Shown in pieces: positions 1-7,590 of a DNA stretch of 64,000 nucleotides (position 1 is its first letter; every line of letters starts with the position of its first letter). The stretch spans positions 32,363 to 96,362 of the forward strand of contig BAEM01000014.1 in assembly GCA_000314955.1 (NCBI GenBank), in the 5' to 3' direction. Both the position numbers and the translations under genes were made by a program. The stretch comes from Paraglaciecola chathamensis S18K6 (GTDB lineage: Bacteria; Pseudomonadota; Gammaproteobacteria; Enterobacterales; Alteromonadaceae). Under the pieces are notes generated by a model, which did no database searches, was not told where the DNA came from, and saw nothing but the letters and a program-made list of their open reading frames with translations.

Positions 1-656
1 TCATATTTGACTGCGATGGTGTCTTGATTGACAGCGAAGGACTGAGCAAACGCGAATTACTGGCGCTACTTAAAACGTTAGGCGTGAATATCACCGACGA
101 CTATTTTGAAGCGCACTTTCTTGGCCATAGCTTCGAACACGTAACTGCCAAAATTTACCAAGACTTCGGTGTGGCTTTACCTGACACGTTTCGACCTGAA
201 TATCAAAAAGCCTTGATTGCCGCTTTTACCGCCGAGTTGCAACCTACCTTAGGGCTAAAAGACCTGCTCAATTCATTAGCAGTGCCTCGCTGTATTGCCA
301 CCAGTAGCTCACCTACCCGTGTTGGCCATGCGATGAAAGTTACCGGATTAGACCAATACTTTGCGCCGCATATTTTCACTGCGTCGCAAGTCAAAAATGG
401 TAAGCCCGCCCCAGATTTATTCTTACATGCTGCCAAAAATATGGGCGTTGATGCCAAGCATTGCTTGGTCATTGAAGATTCTCCCGCTGGAATTCAAGGG
501 GCAAAAGCAGCGAGCATGCAGGTTATCCGCTATGCTGGCGCAAGCCATATGGAACCTTGGCGCAGAGCTATCGACCCGCTTACGGACGATGTTACCACTA
601 TTAGCCAGTGGCAAGATCTTTATGCCCTTGCTCCCGAATTAACAACAACATATTGA
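1..656 (+). CDS. HAD-superfamily sugar phosphatase / beta-phosphoglucomutase-like, 5' truncated
   Basis: The reading frame is open at the window edge, so the start codon lies upstream. The first in-frame residues read IFDCDGVLIDSE, which is HAD motif I (DxDG with the nucleophile and acid/base aspartates). Later come a Thr/Ser-rich motif II region (CIATSSSP), a motif III lysine in KNGKPAPD and motif IV as VIEDSPAGIQGAKAA, in the order typical of the PGM/phosphatase subfamily with a helical cap. The family acts in the cytoplasm on sugar phosphates; the substrate cannot be read from sequence. The stop lies 15 nt before the SorC regulator, suggesting one operon. A nearby fructokinase supports a role in sugar metabolism (inference). 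Confidence 0.88.
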   Translation, partial: IFDCDGVLIDSEGLSKRELLALLKTLGVNITDDYFEAHFLGHSFEHVTAKIYQDFGVALPDTFRPEYQKALIAAFTAELQPTLGLKDLLNSLAVPRCIATSSSPTRVGHAMKVTGLDQYFAPHIFTASQVKNGKPAPDLFLHAAKNMGVDAKHCLVIEDSPAGIQGAKAASMQVIRYAGASHMEPWRRAIDPLTDDVTTISQWQDLYALAPELTTTY

Positions 657-671
657 GACTGAGAGGTATCC

Positions 672-1631
672 GTGGTTAAGCTTTCCAATGCCGAAAATAG
701 ACGACTAGATGACGCCGCCAGAGCCGGTTGGATGTATTACGTTGCCGGCAATACCCAAGACGAAATCGCTAAAAAACTAGGCGTATCTCGTCAATCAGCC
801 CAGCGCATGGTTGCTTTGTCTGTCAGTGAAAAACTGGTCAAAGTTCGCCTCGACCACCCTATTGCAAAGTGCATGGATTTGGCTGATAAAATTGCCAACC
901 GTTTTGGTTTGCAAACTTGCGAAGTGGTGCCCAGCGACCCAAGCGATCCTTCTTCTACCGTTGGGTTAGCCCAAGCTGGTGCGAATGAAATTGAGCGTCA
1001 TTTAAAATCCTCTAAACCCAAAACACTGGCCATGGGCACAGGCCGCGTACTGAGAGCCTGCGTCGATGAACTCGCTCCGCTGAATTGCCCCGAGCATAAA
1101 GTGGTCGCGTTATTGGGCAATATGGCATCTGACGGTTCTGCATCACCCTATGATGTTGTAGTGCGAATGGCCGAACGTGTTAACGCCAAGCATTACCCTA
1201 TGCCACTGCCCGTCTTACCGGAAACGGTAAAAGCTAAAAATCAATTACACGCCATGCCGCACATTTCGCAAAATATGCAATTGGCGCAACAAGCGGATGT
1301 CACCTTTGTAGGCGTTGGCAATTTAGGGACTAACTCCCCGCTACACTTAGATGGTTTCGTGACCCCAAGTGAGCTAGAAGAATTACAATCTGGCGGGGCG
1401 GTTGGTGAAATGATCAGTTGGGTATTTGATAAAAATGGCCAATTACTCGATTGCGCTATTAATCAACGAGTGGCCAGTACGCCATTGTTGGTGGCATCAG
1501 AAAAGCCGGTTTTTGCTTTAGCGGCTGGTGAAGAAAAGGTGTATGCCATACTAGGCGTACTGCGCTCAAAGCTGGTTAACTCGTTGATCACCAACGAATA
1601 CACCGCAGAGCGAATACTCAGCATCGATTAA
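672..1631 (+). CDS. SorC-family sugar-responsive transcriptional regulator
   Basis: A 319-residue protein starting at GTG with a GAGAGG ribosome site just upstream. The N-terminal helix-turn-helix (roughly residues 20-55, containing TQDEIAKKLGVSRQSAQR) is followed by a long SorC/DeoR-type sugar-phosphate-binding domain (about 60-315) with the family's GTGR motif and conserved VGVGNLG. Members bind phosphorylated sugars and repress or activate neighbouring catabolic genes. The gene follows the HAD phosphatase by 15 nt and probably shares its transcript. Its TAA stop is also the first three bases of a full-length mobile repeat, so the native 3' end may have been altered by insertion. The effector is unknown. 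Confidence 0.88.
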   Translation: MVKLSNAENRRLDDAARAGWMYYVAGNTQDEIAKKLGVSRQSAQRMVALSVSEKLVKVRLDHPIAKCMDLADKIANRFGLQTCEVVPSDPSDPSSTVGLAQAGANEIERHLKSSKPKTLAMGTGRVLRACVDELAPLNCPEHKVVALLGNMASDGSASPYDVVVRMAERVNAKHYPMPLPVLPETVKAKNQLHAMPHISQNMQLAQQADVTFVGVGNLGTNSPLHLDGFVTPSELEELQSGGAVGEMISWVFDKNGQLLDCAINQRVASTPLLVASEKPVFALAAGEEKVYAILGVLRSKLVNSLITNEYTAERILSID

Positions 1632-1898
1632 TACCAATCCGCATTAATAAGTGACCGCCTCAGAATGCGTCCAGCGGTTTTTGATTAAGGCGTCGCTATG
1701 TAGTAATGGTTGTTCCCTTTCAAATAGTGAGAACGCAGAGCAAAAGCCGCTGGGGCATTCCTTGCAGGCGAGTTTTAAAAGGGCTTACACTGCGTTGCAT
1801 GACTTCGAAAGAGAACAACTATTCATTCAGTCATGCGCCTTGTTTAAGCCCTTTTAAACTCTCGCTGAGTGATCACTTATTAACGTGGAATGGTATAA
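1629..1898 (+). repeat. MITE-like dispersed repeat, full-length copy 1
   Basis: A 270-bp element bounded by TAATACCAATCC on the left and GGAATGGTATAA on the right, imperfect terminal inverted repeats. A second full copy at 5828-6097 is inverted and differs by only two substitutions by eye. Inside are two ~38-bp arms that are inverted repeats of each other (AAAAGGGCTTA...GCATGACT against AGTCATGC...TAAGCCCTTTT) around a ~24-nt loop, so a transcript would form a long hairpin. The element carries no transposase. Open frames of 68-70 codons inside it recur only because the repeat recurs and are not counted as genes. Its left TAA is the stop codon of the SorC gene. Confidence 0.88.
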
Positions 1899-1918
1899 AA
1901 GGTAACAGCCGCACATAG

Positions 1919-1946
1919 AAAAGGGACCACATGGTCCCTTTTTTGT
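1919..1946. terminator. Bidirectional rho-independent terminator
   Basis: The stem AAAAGGGACCA pairs with TGGTCCCTTTT across a very short loop and is followed by a T run on the + strand. The A run before the stem gives a weaker T tract on the - strand. It lies between the convergent SorC gene and fructokinase gene and would serve both. Confidence 0.8.
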
Positions 1947-1974
1947 TGATTCGATTTAGCGTAACGCTAAATCA

Positions 1975-2937
1975 TTATTTGTTTTTTACCACAAAGGTCA
2001 TACCGTTTACTTCAGACAAGGTCGGTAATGCTGTCATTGCACCAATTTTGGCGCATACCAAACCGCTGACTTTGCCCGCGAACTCGATAAACCCTTTAAA
2101 TTCGTCTTGGAAGAAGTTATCCCCTGGCTGGCTGTTGGCCATTTGGAATAAAATAGCACCGATGAATGAGTCACCTGCTCCTGTGGTATCAACGGCATTG
2201 ATTTCATACGCAGGCACTATGTATTGCTGAGAATTTTGTGAAATCAGGCATCCGTCTGGGCCCAAAGTAACCAGCACCACTTTAACGCCTAAGTCATGAA
2301 AATGTTGGCAACCTGCCGCCATATCGCTCTGCCCAGAAAGAAGTACTAGCTCTTCGTCGCTGACCTTAACAATATCCGCTAAGGCGAAATAGCGATTACA
2401 AATTGTTTTAAACTGCTCTTCGCGCCCGCGCCATAAATCAATTCTGAAATTCGGATCAAAACAAATGATATTGCCATTCGCTTTGCCCTGTTCAGCAAGA
2501 CGCAAATAACTATCGCCAAGCTCGCCGCCCAATAACGCGGTAGCCGAGCCTAAATGCAAAATCGAGTCATCAAGCAAAGTGTTGATTGTGCTGTCATCTA
2601 AATTCAGTTGTTCGTCAGCACCACGGTTGAAGGCAAACTCGCGCTCGCCATTGTCCCCTAACGAAACAAATGCCAAGGTAGTAGAAGAGGCCAAAGATGC
2701 TACATGGTCAGTGTTTACTGAATACCCTTTTACTTCTTCAATCAGAAATTCACCAAAAGGGTCATTACCCACTGAGCCGACTAAAATGGGCTCGCCGCCT
2801 AACCTACCAATACAGGCTGCCACATTGGCCGGTGCACCACCGGATTTTTTTACGTAATTAACGCCGTTTACCAAACCTTTATTGGTATCTGTACATACAA
2901 AATCGATGAGCATTTCACCAATGCAAATAACCTTCAT
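1975..2937 (-). CDS. PfkB-family carbohydrate kinase, probable fructokinase
   Basis: A 320-residue cytoplasmic ribokinase/PfkB kinase phosphorylating a sugar with ATP. Signature 1 is seen near residues 33-48 (GGAPANVAACIGRLGG) and signature 2 near the C-terminus (DTTGAGDSFIGAILFQ), with the catalytic Asp in GAGD. The ATG at 2937 was chosen because it follows a GAAAGAGA ribosome site and begins the family's usual MKVICIGEMLIDF; an upstream in-frame extension lacks homology. The specificity call (fructokinase) comes from overall resemblance to bacterial ScrK-type enzymes and is weaker than the family call. It is convergent with the SorC gene. Confidence 0.88.
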   Translation of the reverse strand: MKVICIGEMLIDFVCTDTNKGLVNGVNYVKKSGGAPANVAACIGRLGGEPILVGSVGNDPFGEFLIEEVKGYSVNTDHVASLASSTTLAFVSLGDNGEREFAFNRGADEQLNLDDSTINTLLDDSILHLGSATALLGGELGDSYLRLAEQGKANGNIICFDPNFRIDLWRGREEQFKTICNRYFALADIVKVSDEELVLLSGQSDMAAGCQHFHDLGVKVVLVTLGPDGCLISQNSQQYIVPAYEINAVDTTGAGDSFIGAILFQMANSQPGDNFFQDEFKGFIEFAGKVSGLVCAKIGAMTALPTLSEVNGMTFVVKNK

Positions 2938-3212
2938 AGTCTCTTTCCGTATTAAATAATTGAATAAAGTTGGTTTGATGAGAAACACAAGAAACAACAC
3001 GAACGCCTGTCATGCTCTCTTGTTTTAACGTTGCTCATACACAGCCATAAATGCTTCGCGAGCGATCCTCAGCCCTGCACTGAAACCAATCCACAAAGAA
3101 TGCGTTTTTCGTGGTGTGCAAAGGCCTGATTATACGCAAACCAACGGCCAATTAACATCCTTGTAGCCCTTTGATTACCGCTAATTTGATATAATTTATG
3201 ACTTTATAACGT

Positions 3213-4121
3213 TTACTGGGACGCGGCTAAATTTGCAGTGATTTTTTCCAGTAATGCATTCAACCACCCTGGGGCGAGCGTCGGCTTCCAAATAAGATAA
3301 ATATCTTCGAAAGGGCGTGTCATTTCCTGCTGAAATTGACTACTCCCAAAGGCGTTTAACCCTTGATGTTGAATCACATATTCAGGTAAATACGCCGCTG
3401 CTACGCCGCGTTTCACCATGGCCAGTAAAGGATGCAAGTCGTTAAAACGAAACTGAATGTTGCGCGGCAATTGATCATCGCGCCAGCCGTCTGATCCAAC
3501 ACCGCGCTGCAACCCACAAAACGCAGAGTTTTTGGGGCATGCAAAAGCCAAACGTGTGAATTGCTCTAGGGTAAGATCACTCACAAGCTCTGCATAATCA
3601 GCATGTTGGTCTGAAATAGCCAAGGCAAAATGCACCCTAGCTAAATGTATTCGTTGCACCTCGCTGTTTTCGACATTATGTAGCGCCTCACCGGTCACAA
3701 ACCCCAATTGCGCTAAGCCATGCTTCACTTTTGTCAGGGCTTCACCTTCGTAACAGTTATCAACATGAATATAAAATTGCTCACAAACGGCGCTCGGCAG
3801 GATCCGCTCAAGCCAGTAATCTTGAATAATACTCGGCCCACTGATCTGCATACTGTGACGAGTTTGTTTAGCCGCAAAGTGACTCAAAAGTTGATCGCTA
3901 TCATGAACCAGGTTAGCTGCATGCAGAACAAAAATACGCCCTTGCTCATTCAACTTAATATTTCGCCCGATACGATCAAATAGCTGCGTATTCAGCGATT
4001 TTTCCGTTTTTTTAACGATTTTAGATAGTGCACCCGCTGACGTGACAAGGGCTTTGGCACTGTGCTGCAAGTTCTGTGTTTTGGCCACATGAATAATTTT
4101 ACGCAAGTCATCAATATCCAT
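3213..4121 (-). CDS. LysR-family transcriptional regulator
   Basis: A 302-residue regulator. The N-terminal winged helix-turn-helix (about residues 1-60: DDLRKIIHVAKTQNLQHSAKALVTSAGALSK) is followed by the LysR effector-binding domain. A possible TTG start eight codons upstream was rejected in favour of the ATG at 4121, which follows AAAGAGTGAC and gives a standard LysR N-terminus. LysR proteins usually regulate a divergent gene; here that is the secreted protein at 4243. The helix-turn-helix (SAGALSKIVKKTEKSL) departs somewhat from the classic LysR pattern. Target and effector are unknown. Confidence 0.85.
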   Translation of the reverse strand: MDIDDLRKIIHVAKTQNLQHSAKALVTSAGALSKIVKKTEKSLNTQLFDRIGRNIKLNEQGRIFVLHAANLVHDSDQLLSHFAAKQTRHSMQISGPSIIQDYWLERILPSAVCEQFYIHVDNCYEGEALTKVKHGLAQLGFVTGEALHNVENSEVQRIHLARVHFALAISDQHADYAELVSDLTLEQFTRLAFACPKNSAFCGLQRGVGSDGWRDDQLPRNIQFRFNDLHPLLAMVKRGVAAAYLPEYVIQHQGLNAFGSSQFQQEMTRPFEDIYLIWKPTLAPGWLNALLEKITANLAASQ

Positions 4122-4242
4122 GTTTGTCACTCTTTTTGTTTCCAATGCGGATATGATAATACGACTTTTGTCTATTTATCGACACTAAAGTTCAGGCTAC
4201 TGTAAGCAGTGTTATTCACCGTCATCTAAAGGAAAGAGTGCC

Positions 4243-4986
4243 ATGCAACATTTTTCGATCTGGCTATTGTATCTGCTCGTTATCACGCCTGGTATGAGCT
4301 TGGCCGCTAACTCACCTGACAGTTTGCCAAAAACCGAGCACATAGCGCATGGGCATTATATCGGTGTTCATGGAATGGCCTTACTGTTTGCTCAAGATGG
4401 TAGCGCATACGGGCATCACCTGCCGTTATATACCCCGCCCCATGATTATCAGCTTGTCTATCAGTTGAGGATAATCAAGAGCTTGTCAGCGAACGGGTTA
4501 AAATCCCAGCCAAACGAAACGTCGAAGGCTGTTAGTGCTTTGAAAAAGCATGGCTTACTTACCATAAAACCTGAGCCGTTTGATTTACATCGCCTGATCA
4601 AAGGTGACACTTTTAAGGTGAAAGCGACCGTATATCAGGGACATTTTGAGAGAGGCGGAGAAGCGCTATTTAGCAGCGAAATTACCTTTGTAAAACCTAT
4701 TTATCGCGAGAAAATTGTACTTGAGCAAGCGAACCAACCACGCTTTGTTCAGGTTGAACTTAACGAAAGCGAAACATTGATAGTGCATCAAATTACCTCG
4801 CGCCCCTCTTTCGATGCACTGTGGCTCACACATCACCAGAGCTCACAGCCGAAACAAGCGACAGCGTGTATTGGCATCAGTGAGATAAAAGAACAAGATA
4901 GCTATGACTGGCAACGAACGTTTCAGTATTTGTCCCATTGCTTTGCGCCACCAGCGTATTTAGAAGTACAAGATTTTGCTCAGTAG
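4243..4986 (+). CDS. Secreted or periplasmic protein of unknown function
   Basis: A 247-residue protein starting at an ATG preceded by AAAGGAAAGAG. Residues 1-22 form a clear signal peptide (hydrophobic IWLLYLLVITPGM then SLAA), so it is exported. The mature part shows no motif I can assign; it contains two cysteines (ATACIGI and LSHCFAPP) that could form a disulfide. It is transcribed away from the LysR gene with about 120 bp between them, so it may be that regulator's target. I do not recognise the family. Confidence 0.65.
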   Translation: MQHFSIWLLYLLVITPGMSLAANSPDSLPKTEHIAHGHYIGVHGMALLFAQDGSAYGHHLPLYTPPHDYQLVYQLRIIKSLSANGLKSQPNETSKAVSALKKHGLLTIKPEPFDLHRLIKGDTFKVKATVYQGHFERGGEALFSSEITFVKPIYREKIVLEQANQPRFVQVELNESETLIVHQITSRPSFDALWLTHHQSSQPKQATACIGISEIKEQDSYDWQRTFQYLSHCFAPPAYLEVQDFAQ

Positions 4987-4996
4987 AACGCAACAA

Positions 4997-5027
4997 AACC
5001 CCACCTCAACGACGTGAGCTGGGGGTT
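4997..5027. terminator. Bidirectional terminator hairpin
   Basis: AACCCCACCTCA pairs with TGAGCTGGGGGTT (one mismatch) around a short CGACG-type loop. It sits exactly between the convergent secreted-protein gene and the TetR gene, which begins its 3' end six bases later. Flanking A/T runs are modest. Confidence 0.65.
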
Positions 5028-5032
5028 AAATA

Positions 5033-5647
5033 TCACTCACCTTTTGGAAAGCTAGCCAGCGCCATATTTGCCACTTCAACTAACTGTGCTTCGGTCGCGC
5101 CACTGCTGGCTTGAATGGCTATACCATTGATAACCGTGCATAAGTAACGAGATAACGCGGCGGCATCGGTGTCACTGGGTAAATCTTTCTGCGCGATCGC
5201 CAATTCTAAGCGCTCGCGCAAATCTTCTTCACTTTTTTGTCGGCGCTGGGTTAGCACTTCTTTTACCCCAGAGGCCGCTTCACTGCAGGCCAATGCGCCC
5301 TGCACCATAACGCAGCCTTGAGGATGAGACGCATCGGACATATTTTTTGCCGCGCCAATCAACATCGTTTCAGCCACTTGGTAAGCAGTTGGCTGCTCTA
5401 AAGCCGGCTTAAAAAAGCTACAAGGACGGTTCTCGTAGAACTCGATAGCCTTTAAAAACAACTGCTCTTTGTTACCAAATGCAGAGTACAAGCTGGGTTT
5501 ATTTATTCCCATGGCAGAGGTTAAATCAGACAAAGATGCGCCGTCATAACCTTTGGTCCAAAAAACGTCTAACGCTTTTTCAAGGGCGGTTTGCATGTCA
5601 AATGCCCGTGGTCGCCCCACAGCGGCAGTACAACTAACAGCACTCAT
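5033..5647 (-). CDS. TetR-family repressor, probable regulator of the adjacent RND efflux operon
   Basis: A 204-residue regulator. The N-terminal TetR helix-turn-helix covers about residues 10-60 (GRPRAFDMQTALEKALDVFWTKGYDGASLSDLTSAMGINKPSLYSAFGNKEQLF), preceded by the GRPR stretch common in AcrR/YcdC-like members. The ATG at 5647 follows AGGAG; a longer in-frame extension has no TetR homology. It is divergent from the efflux operon at 6332, and two near-identical TetR-like boxes flank that operon's promoter, so it is the likely repressor (inference). A full mobile repeat has inserted between the two genes, separating this gene from those boxes and perhaps changing its own expression. Confidence 0.88.
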   Translation of the reverse strand: MSAVSCTAAVGRPRAFDMQTALEKALDVFWTKGYDGASLSDLTSAMGINKPSLYSAFGNKEQLFLKAIEFYENRPCSFFKPALEQPTAYQVAETMLIGAAKNMSDASHPQGCVMVQGALACSEAASGVKEVLTQRRQKSEEDLRERLELAIAQKDLPSDTDAAALSRYLCTVINGIAIQASSGATEAQLVEVANMALASFPKGE

Positions 5648-5827
5648 TTTTTTGCTCCTGATGTCATTATGCTCACATAGTAAACAGCTAATTAACCCTT
5701 GTCTATATGGGGTTATATACTCTTTAGTACAATACAGACCATTTATTGTATTCGTAGAATTAGGCAATAAAGCTGAAGTTTTCGACATTCAGAATGTCGC
5801 TTTAACTGCGTACTATGTACCTCGTGC

Positions 5828-6097
5828 TTATACCATTCCACGTTAATAAGTGATGACTCAGCGAGAGTTTAAAAGGGCTTAAACAAGGCGCATGACTGAA
5901 TGAATAGTTGTTCTCTTTCGAAGTCATGCAACGCAGTGTAAGCCCTTTTAAAACTCGCCTGCAAGGAATGCCCCAGCGGCTTTTGCTCTGCGTTCTCACT
6001 ATTTGAAAGGGAACAACCATTACTACATAGCGACGCCTTAATCAAAAACCGCTGGACGCATTCTGAGGCGGCCACTTATTAATGCGGATTGGTATTA
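5828..6097 (-). repeat. MITE-like dispersed repeat, full-length copy 2 (inverted)
   Basis: A 270-bp copy in the opposite orientation to the copy at 1629-1898, with the same ends (TTATACCATTCC ... GGATTGGTATTA) and only two substitutions by eye. That near-identity points to recent movement or gene conversion. It lies between the TetR gene and the RND efflux promoter. The internal hairpin arms are intact. Confidence 0.88.
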
Positions 6098-6204
6098 GTC
6101 TGTTGAAACAAATCAAAGTTCAAATTTTAGCATGCTATCAATCCTATTTATCCCCGTGACTTCGGGGGCTATAAAAATCCATTATTAATTAGATCAAAAT
6201 TAAA

Positions 6205-6268
6205 TTACCGACCGGTACAAAAATATATTGACTAAATGCTGCGCATCTATATTCTTACCGACCAGTAC
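6205..6268 (+). promoter_or_regulatory. Efflux operon promoter flanked by two TetR-like operators
   Basis: Two boxes, TTACCGACCGGTAC (6205-6218) and TTACCGACCAGTAC (6255-6268), lie exactly 50 bp apart and differ at one base; the first has a palindromic ACCGGT core. Between them is a plausible promoter, TTGACT (6228-6233), a 16-bp spacer and TATTCT (6250-6255). The second box overlaps the -10 end and start site. Two boxes around one promoter suggest tight repression, probably by the divergent TetR protein (inference). Confidence 0.72.
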
Positions 6269-6331
6269 ATAAATAGCAAATTCTATTAGAACGTCGTCGT
6301 GAACAAGGTTAAATCAGAGGAAATGAATCTC

Positions 6332-7579
6332 ATGAGCACAAAACACATTGTCAAAAATTGGCTACTAGGTGGGATCGCCAGCGTCGTGTTGGTTGCTTGT
6401 GGCAACCCAGACGAATCAAATCAACCTGTTGCCCCCGTAGCGCCGCAAGTCAGCGTAGCGAAAGTAGTAAATGAGCGTATCACTGAATGGGACGAGTTCA
6501 CTGGCCGTTTACAAGCTCCGCAAACCGTGACGTTGATCCCGCGTGTATCAGGATATATCGAAAATGTACTATTTGAAGAAGGCGCAGTGGTCAACAAAGG
6601 TGAAGTGCTATTTCAAATAGACCCCCGTGCCTTTAAAGCAGAAGTTGACCGTTTAAAAGCAGAGTTACTCAGTGCTAAAAGTGCCTATACCCAAGCACTA
6701 AATGATTTTGAACGTGCGAAAACGTTAAGCGAGCAACGAGCAGTTTCAGTTGAAATACTTGACGGTCGCTTAGCCCGCAAGCAACAAACATCGGCCACTG
6801 TGGCATCGGTTTCTGCCGCATTAGAGCGCGCAGAGCTTGATTTGTCTTACACTCAAGTCACGGCGCCTATCTCAGGTCGGGTATCTTATGCCCTTATCAC
6901 TGAGGGTAACTTTGTCACCGCCGGACAAAGCCAGCTTACGAGCTTGGTATCAATGGACAAGATGTACGCCTACTTTGATGTAGACGAACAAACTTACTTA
7001 AAGTACGCCCAATTGGCTGAGTCAGGACAGCGTTCAAGTACCCGAGATGATAATGCCAACCCTGTCTATATGGCACTGGCCAGCGAAGCGAACTTCGAGC
7101 ACACGGGCAGCATTGATTTTGTGGATAACGCGGTTAATCAAACCACTGGCACGATCCGCATTCGTGCGTCTTTCGCCAACCAAGAGCACTCTTTACTACC
7201 GGGCTTATTTGCACGGATTAAACTGACTGGCAGTAACTCATATCAAGGCATTTTGATCGATGAAAAAGCGGTTGGAACAGATCTCAATCGCAAGTTTGTA
7301 TTGGTCGTGAACCAAGACAACCAACTTGAATACCGAAATGTGGTACTAGGTGAAAAAGTCAACGGTTTACGCATAGTCACTGATGGTTTAGCGCCTGAAG
7401 AAACCATAGTGGTCAATGGCTTACAACGTGTTCGCCCGAATATGCAGATTCAACCTAAATTAGTAGAAATGACCTCCATTGAGGCACTGACCGCCCTTCG
7501 CCAGCAACAGAAATTACTCGACCAAACCAGCAATGAATTGACGGCACAAGCCGACGAAACGTTTGCTGATCGCGGTTAA
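6332..7579 (+). CDS. RND efflux periplasmic adaptor lipoprotein (MexE/AcrA-like)
   Basis: A 415-residue membrane-fusion protein that bridges the inner-membrane pump and outer-membrane channel. A lipoprotein signal ends at LVAC with the lipidated Cys at residue 23. A first lipoyl half-motif (VSGYIENVLFEEGAVVNKGEVLFQIDP) is followed by a coiled-coil alpha-hairpin (about 95-165), a second lipoyl half (LSYTQVTAPISGRVS) and beta-barrel/MP domains. The ATG at 6332 lies 8 nt after AGAGGA; earlier in-frame GTG/ATG codons are less well placed. It is the first gene of a three-gene operon, 11 nt before the pump. Confidence 0.92.
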   Translation: MSTKHIVKNWLLGGIASVVLVACGNPDESNQPVAPVAPQVSVAKVVNERITEWDEFTGRLQAPQTVTLIPRVSGYIENVLFEEGAVVNKGEVLFQIDPRAFKAEVDRLKAELLSAKSAYTQALNDFERAKTLSEQRAVSVEILDGRLARKQQTSATVASVSAALERAELDLSYTQVTAPISGRVSYALITEGNFVTAGQSQLTSLVSMDKMYAYFDVDEQTYLKYAQLAESGQRSSTRDDNANPVYMALASEANFEHTGSIDFVDNAVNQTTGTIRIRASFANQEHSLLPGLFARIKLTGSNSYQGILIDEKAVGTDLNRKFVLVVNQDNQLEYRNVVLGEKVNGLRIVTDGLAPEETIVVNGLQRVRPNMQIQPKLVEMTSIEALTALRQQQKLLDQTSNELTAQADETFADRG

Positions 7580-7590
7580 CGGAGCCTCTC

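Noticed and set aside
1651..1918. Open frames of 68 and 70 codons, nearly identical to frames at 5802-6075
   Set aside because: They lie within two copies of the MITE-like repeat, lack ribosome sites and recur only because the DNA repeat recurs; other copies of the repeat break them.
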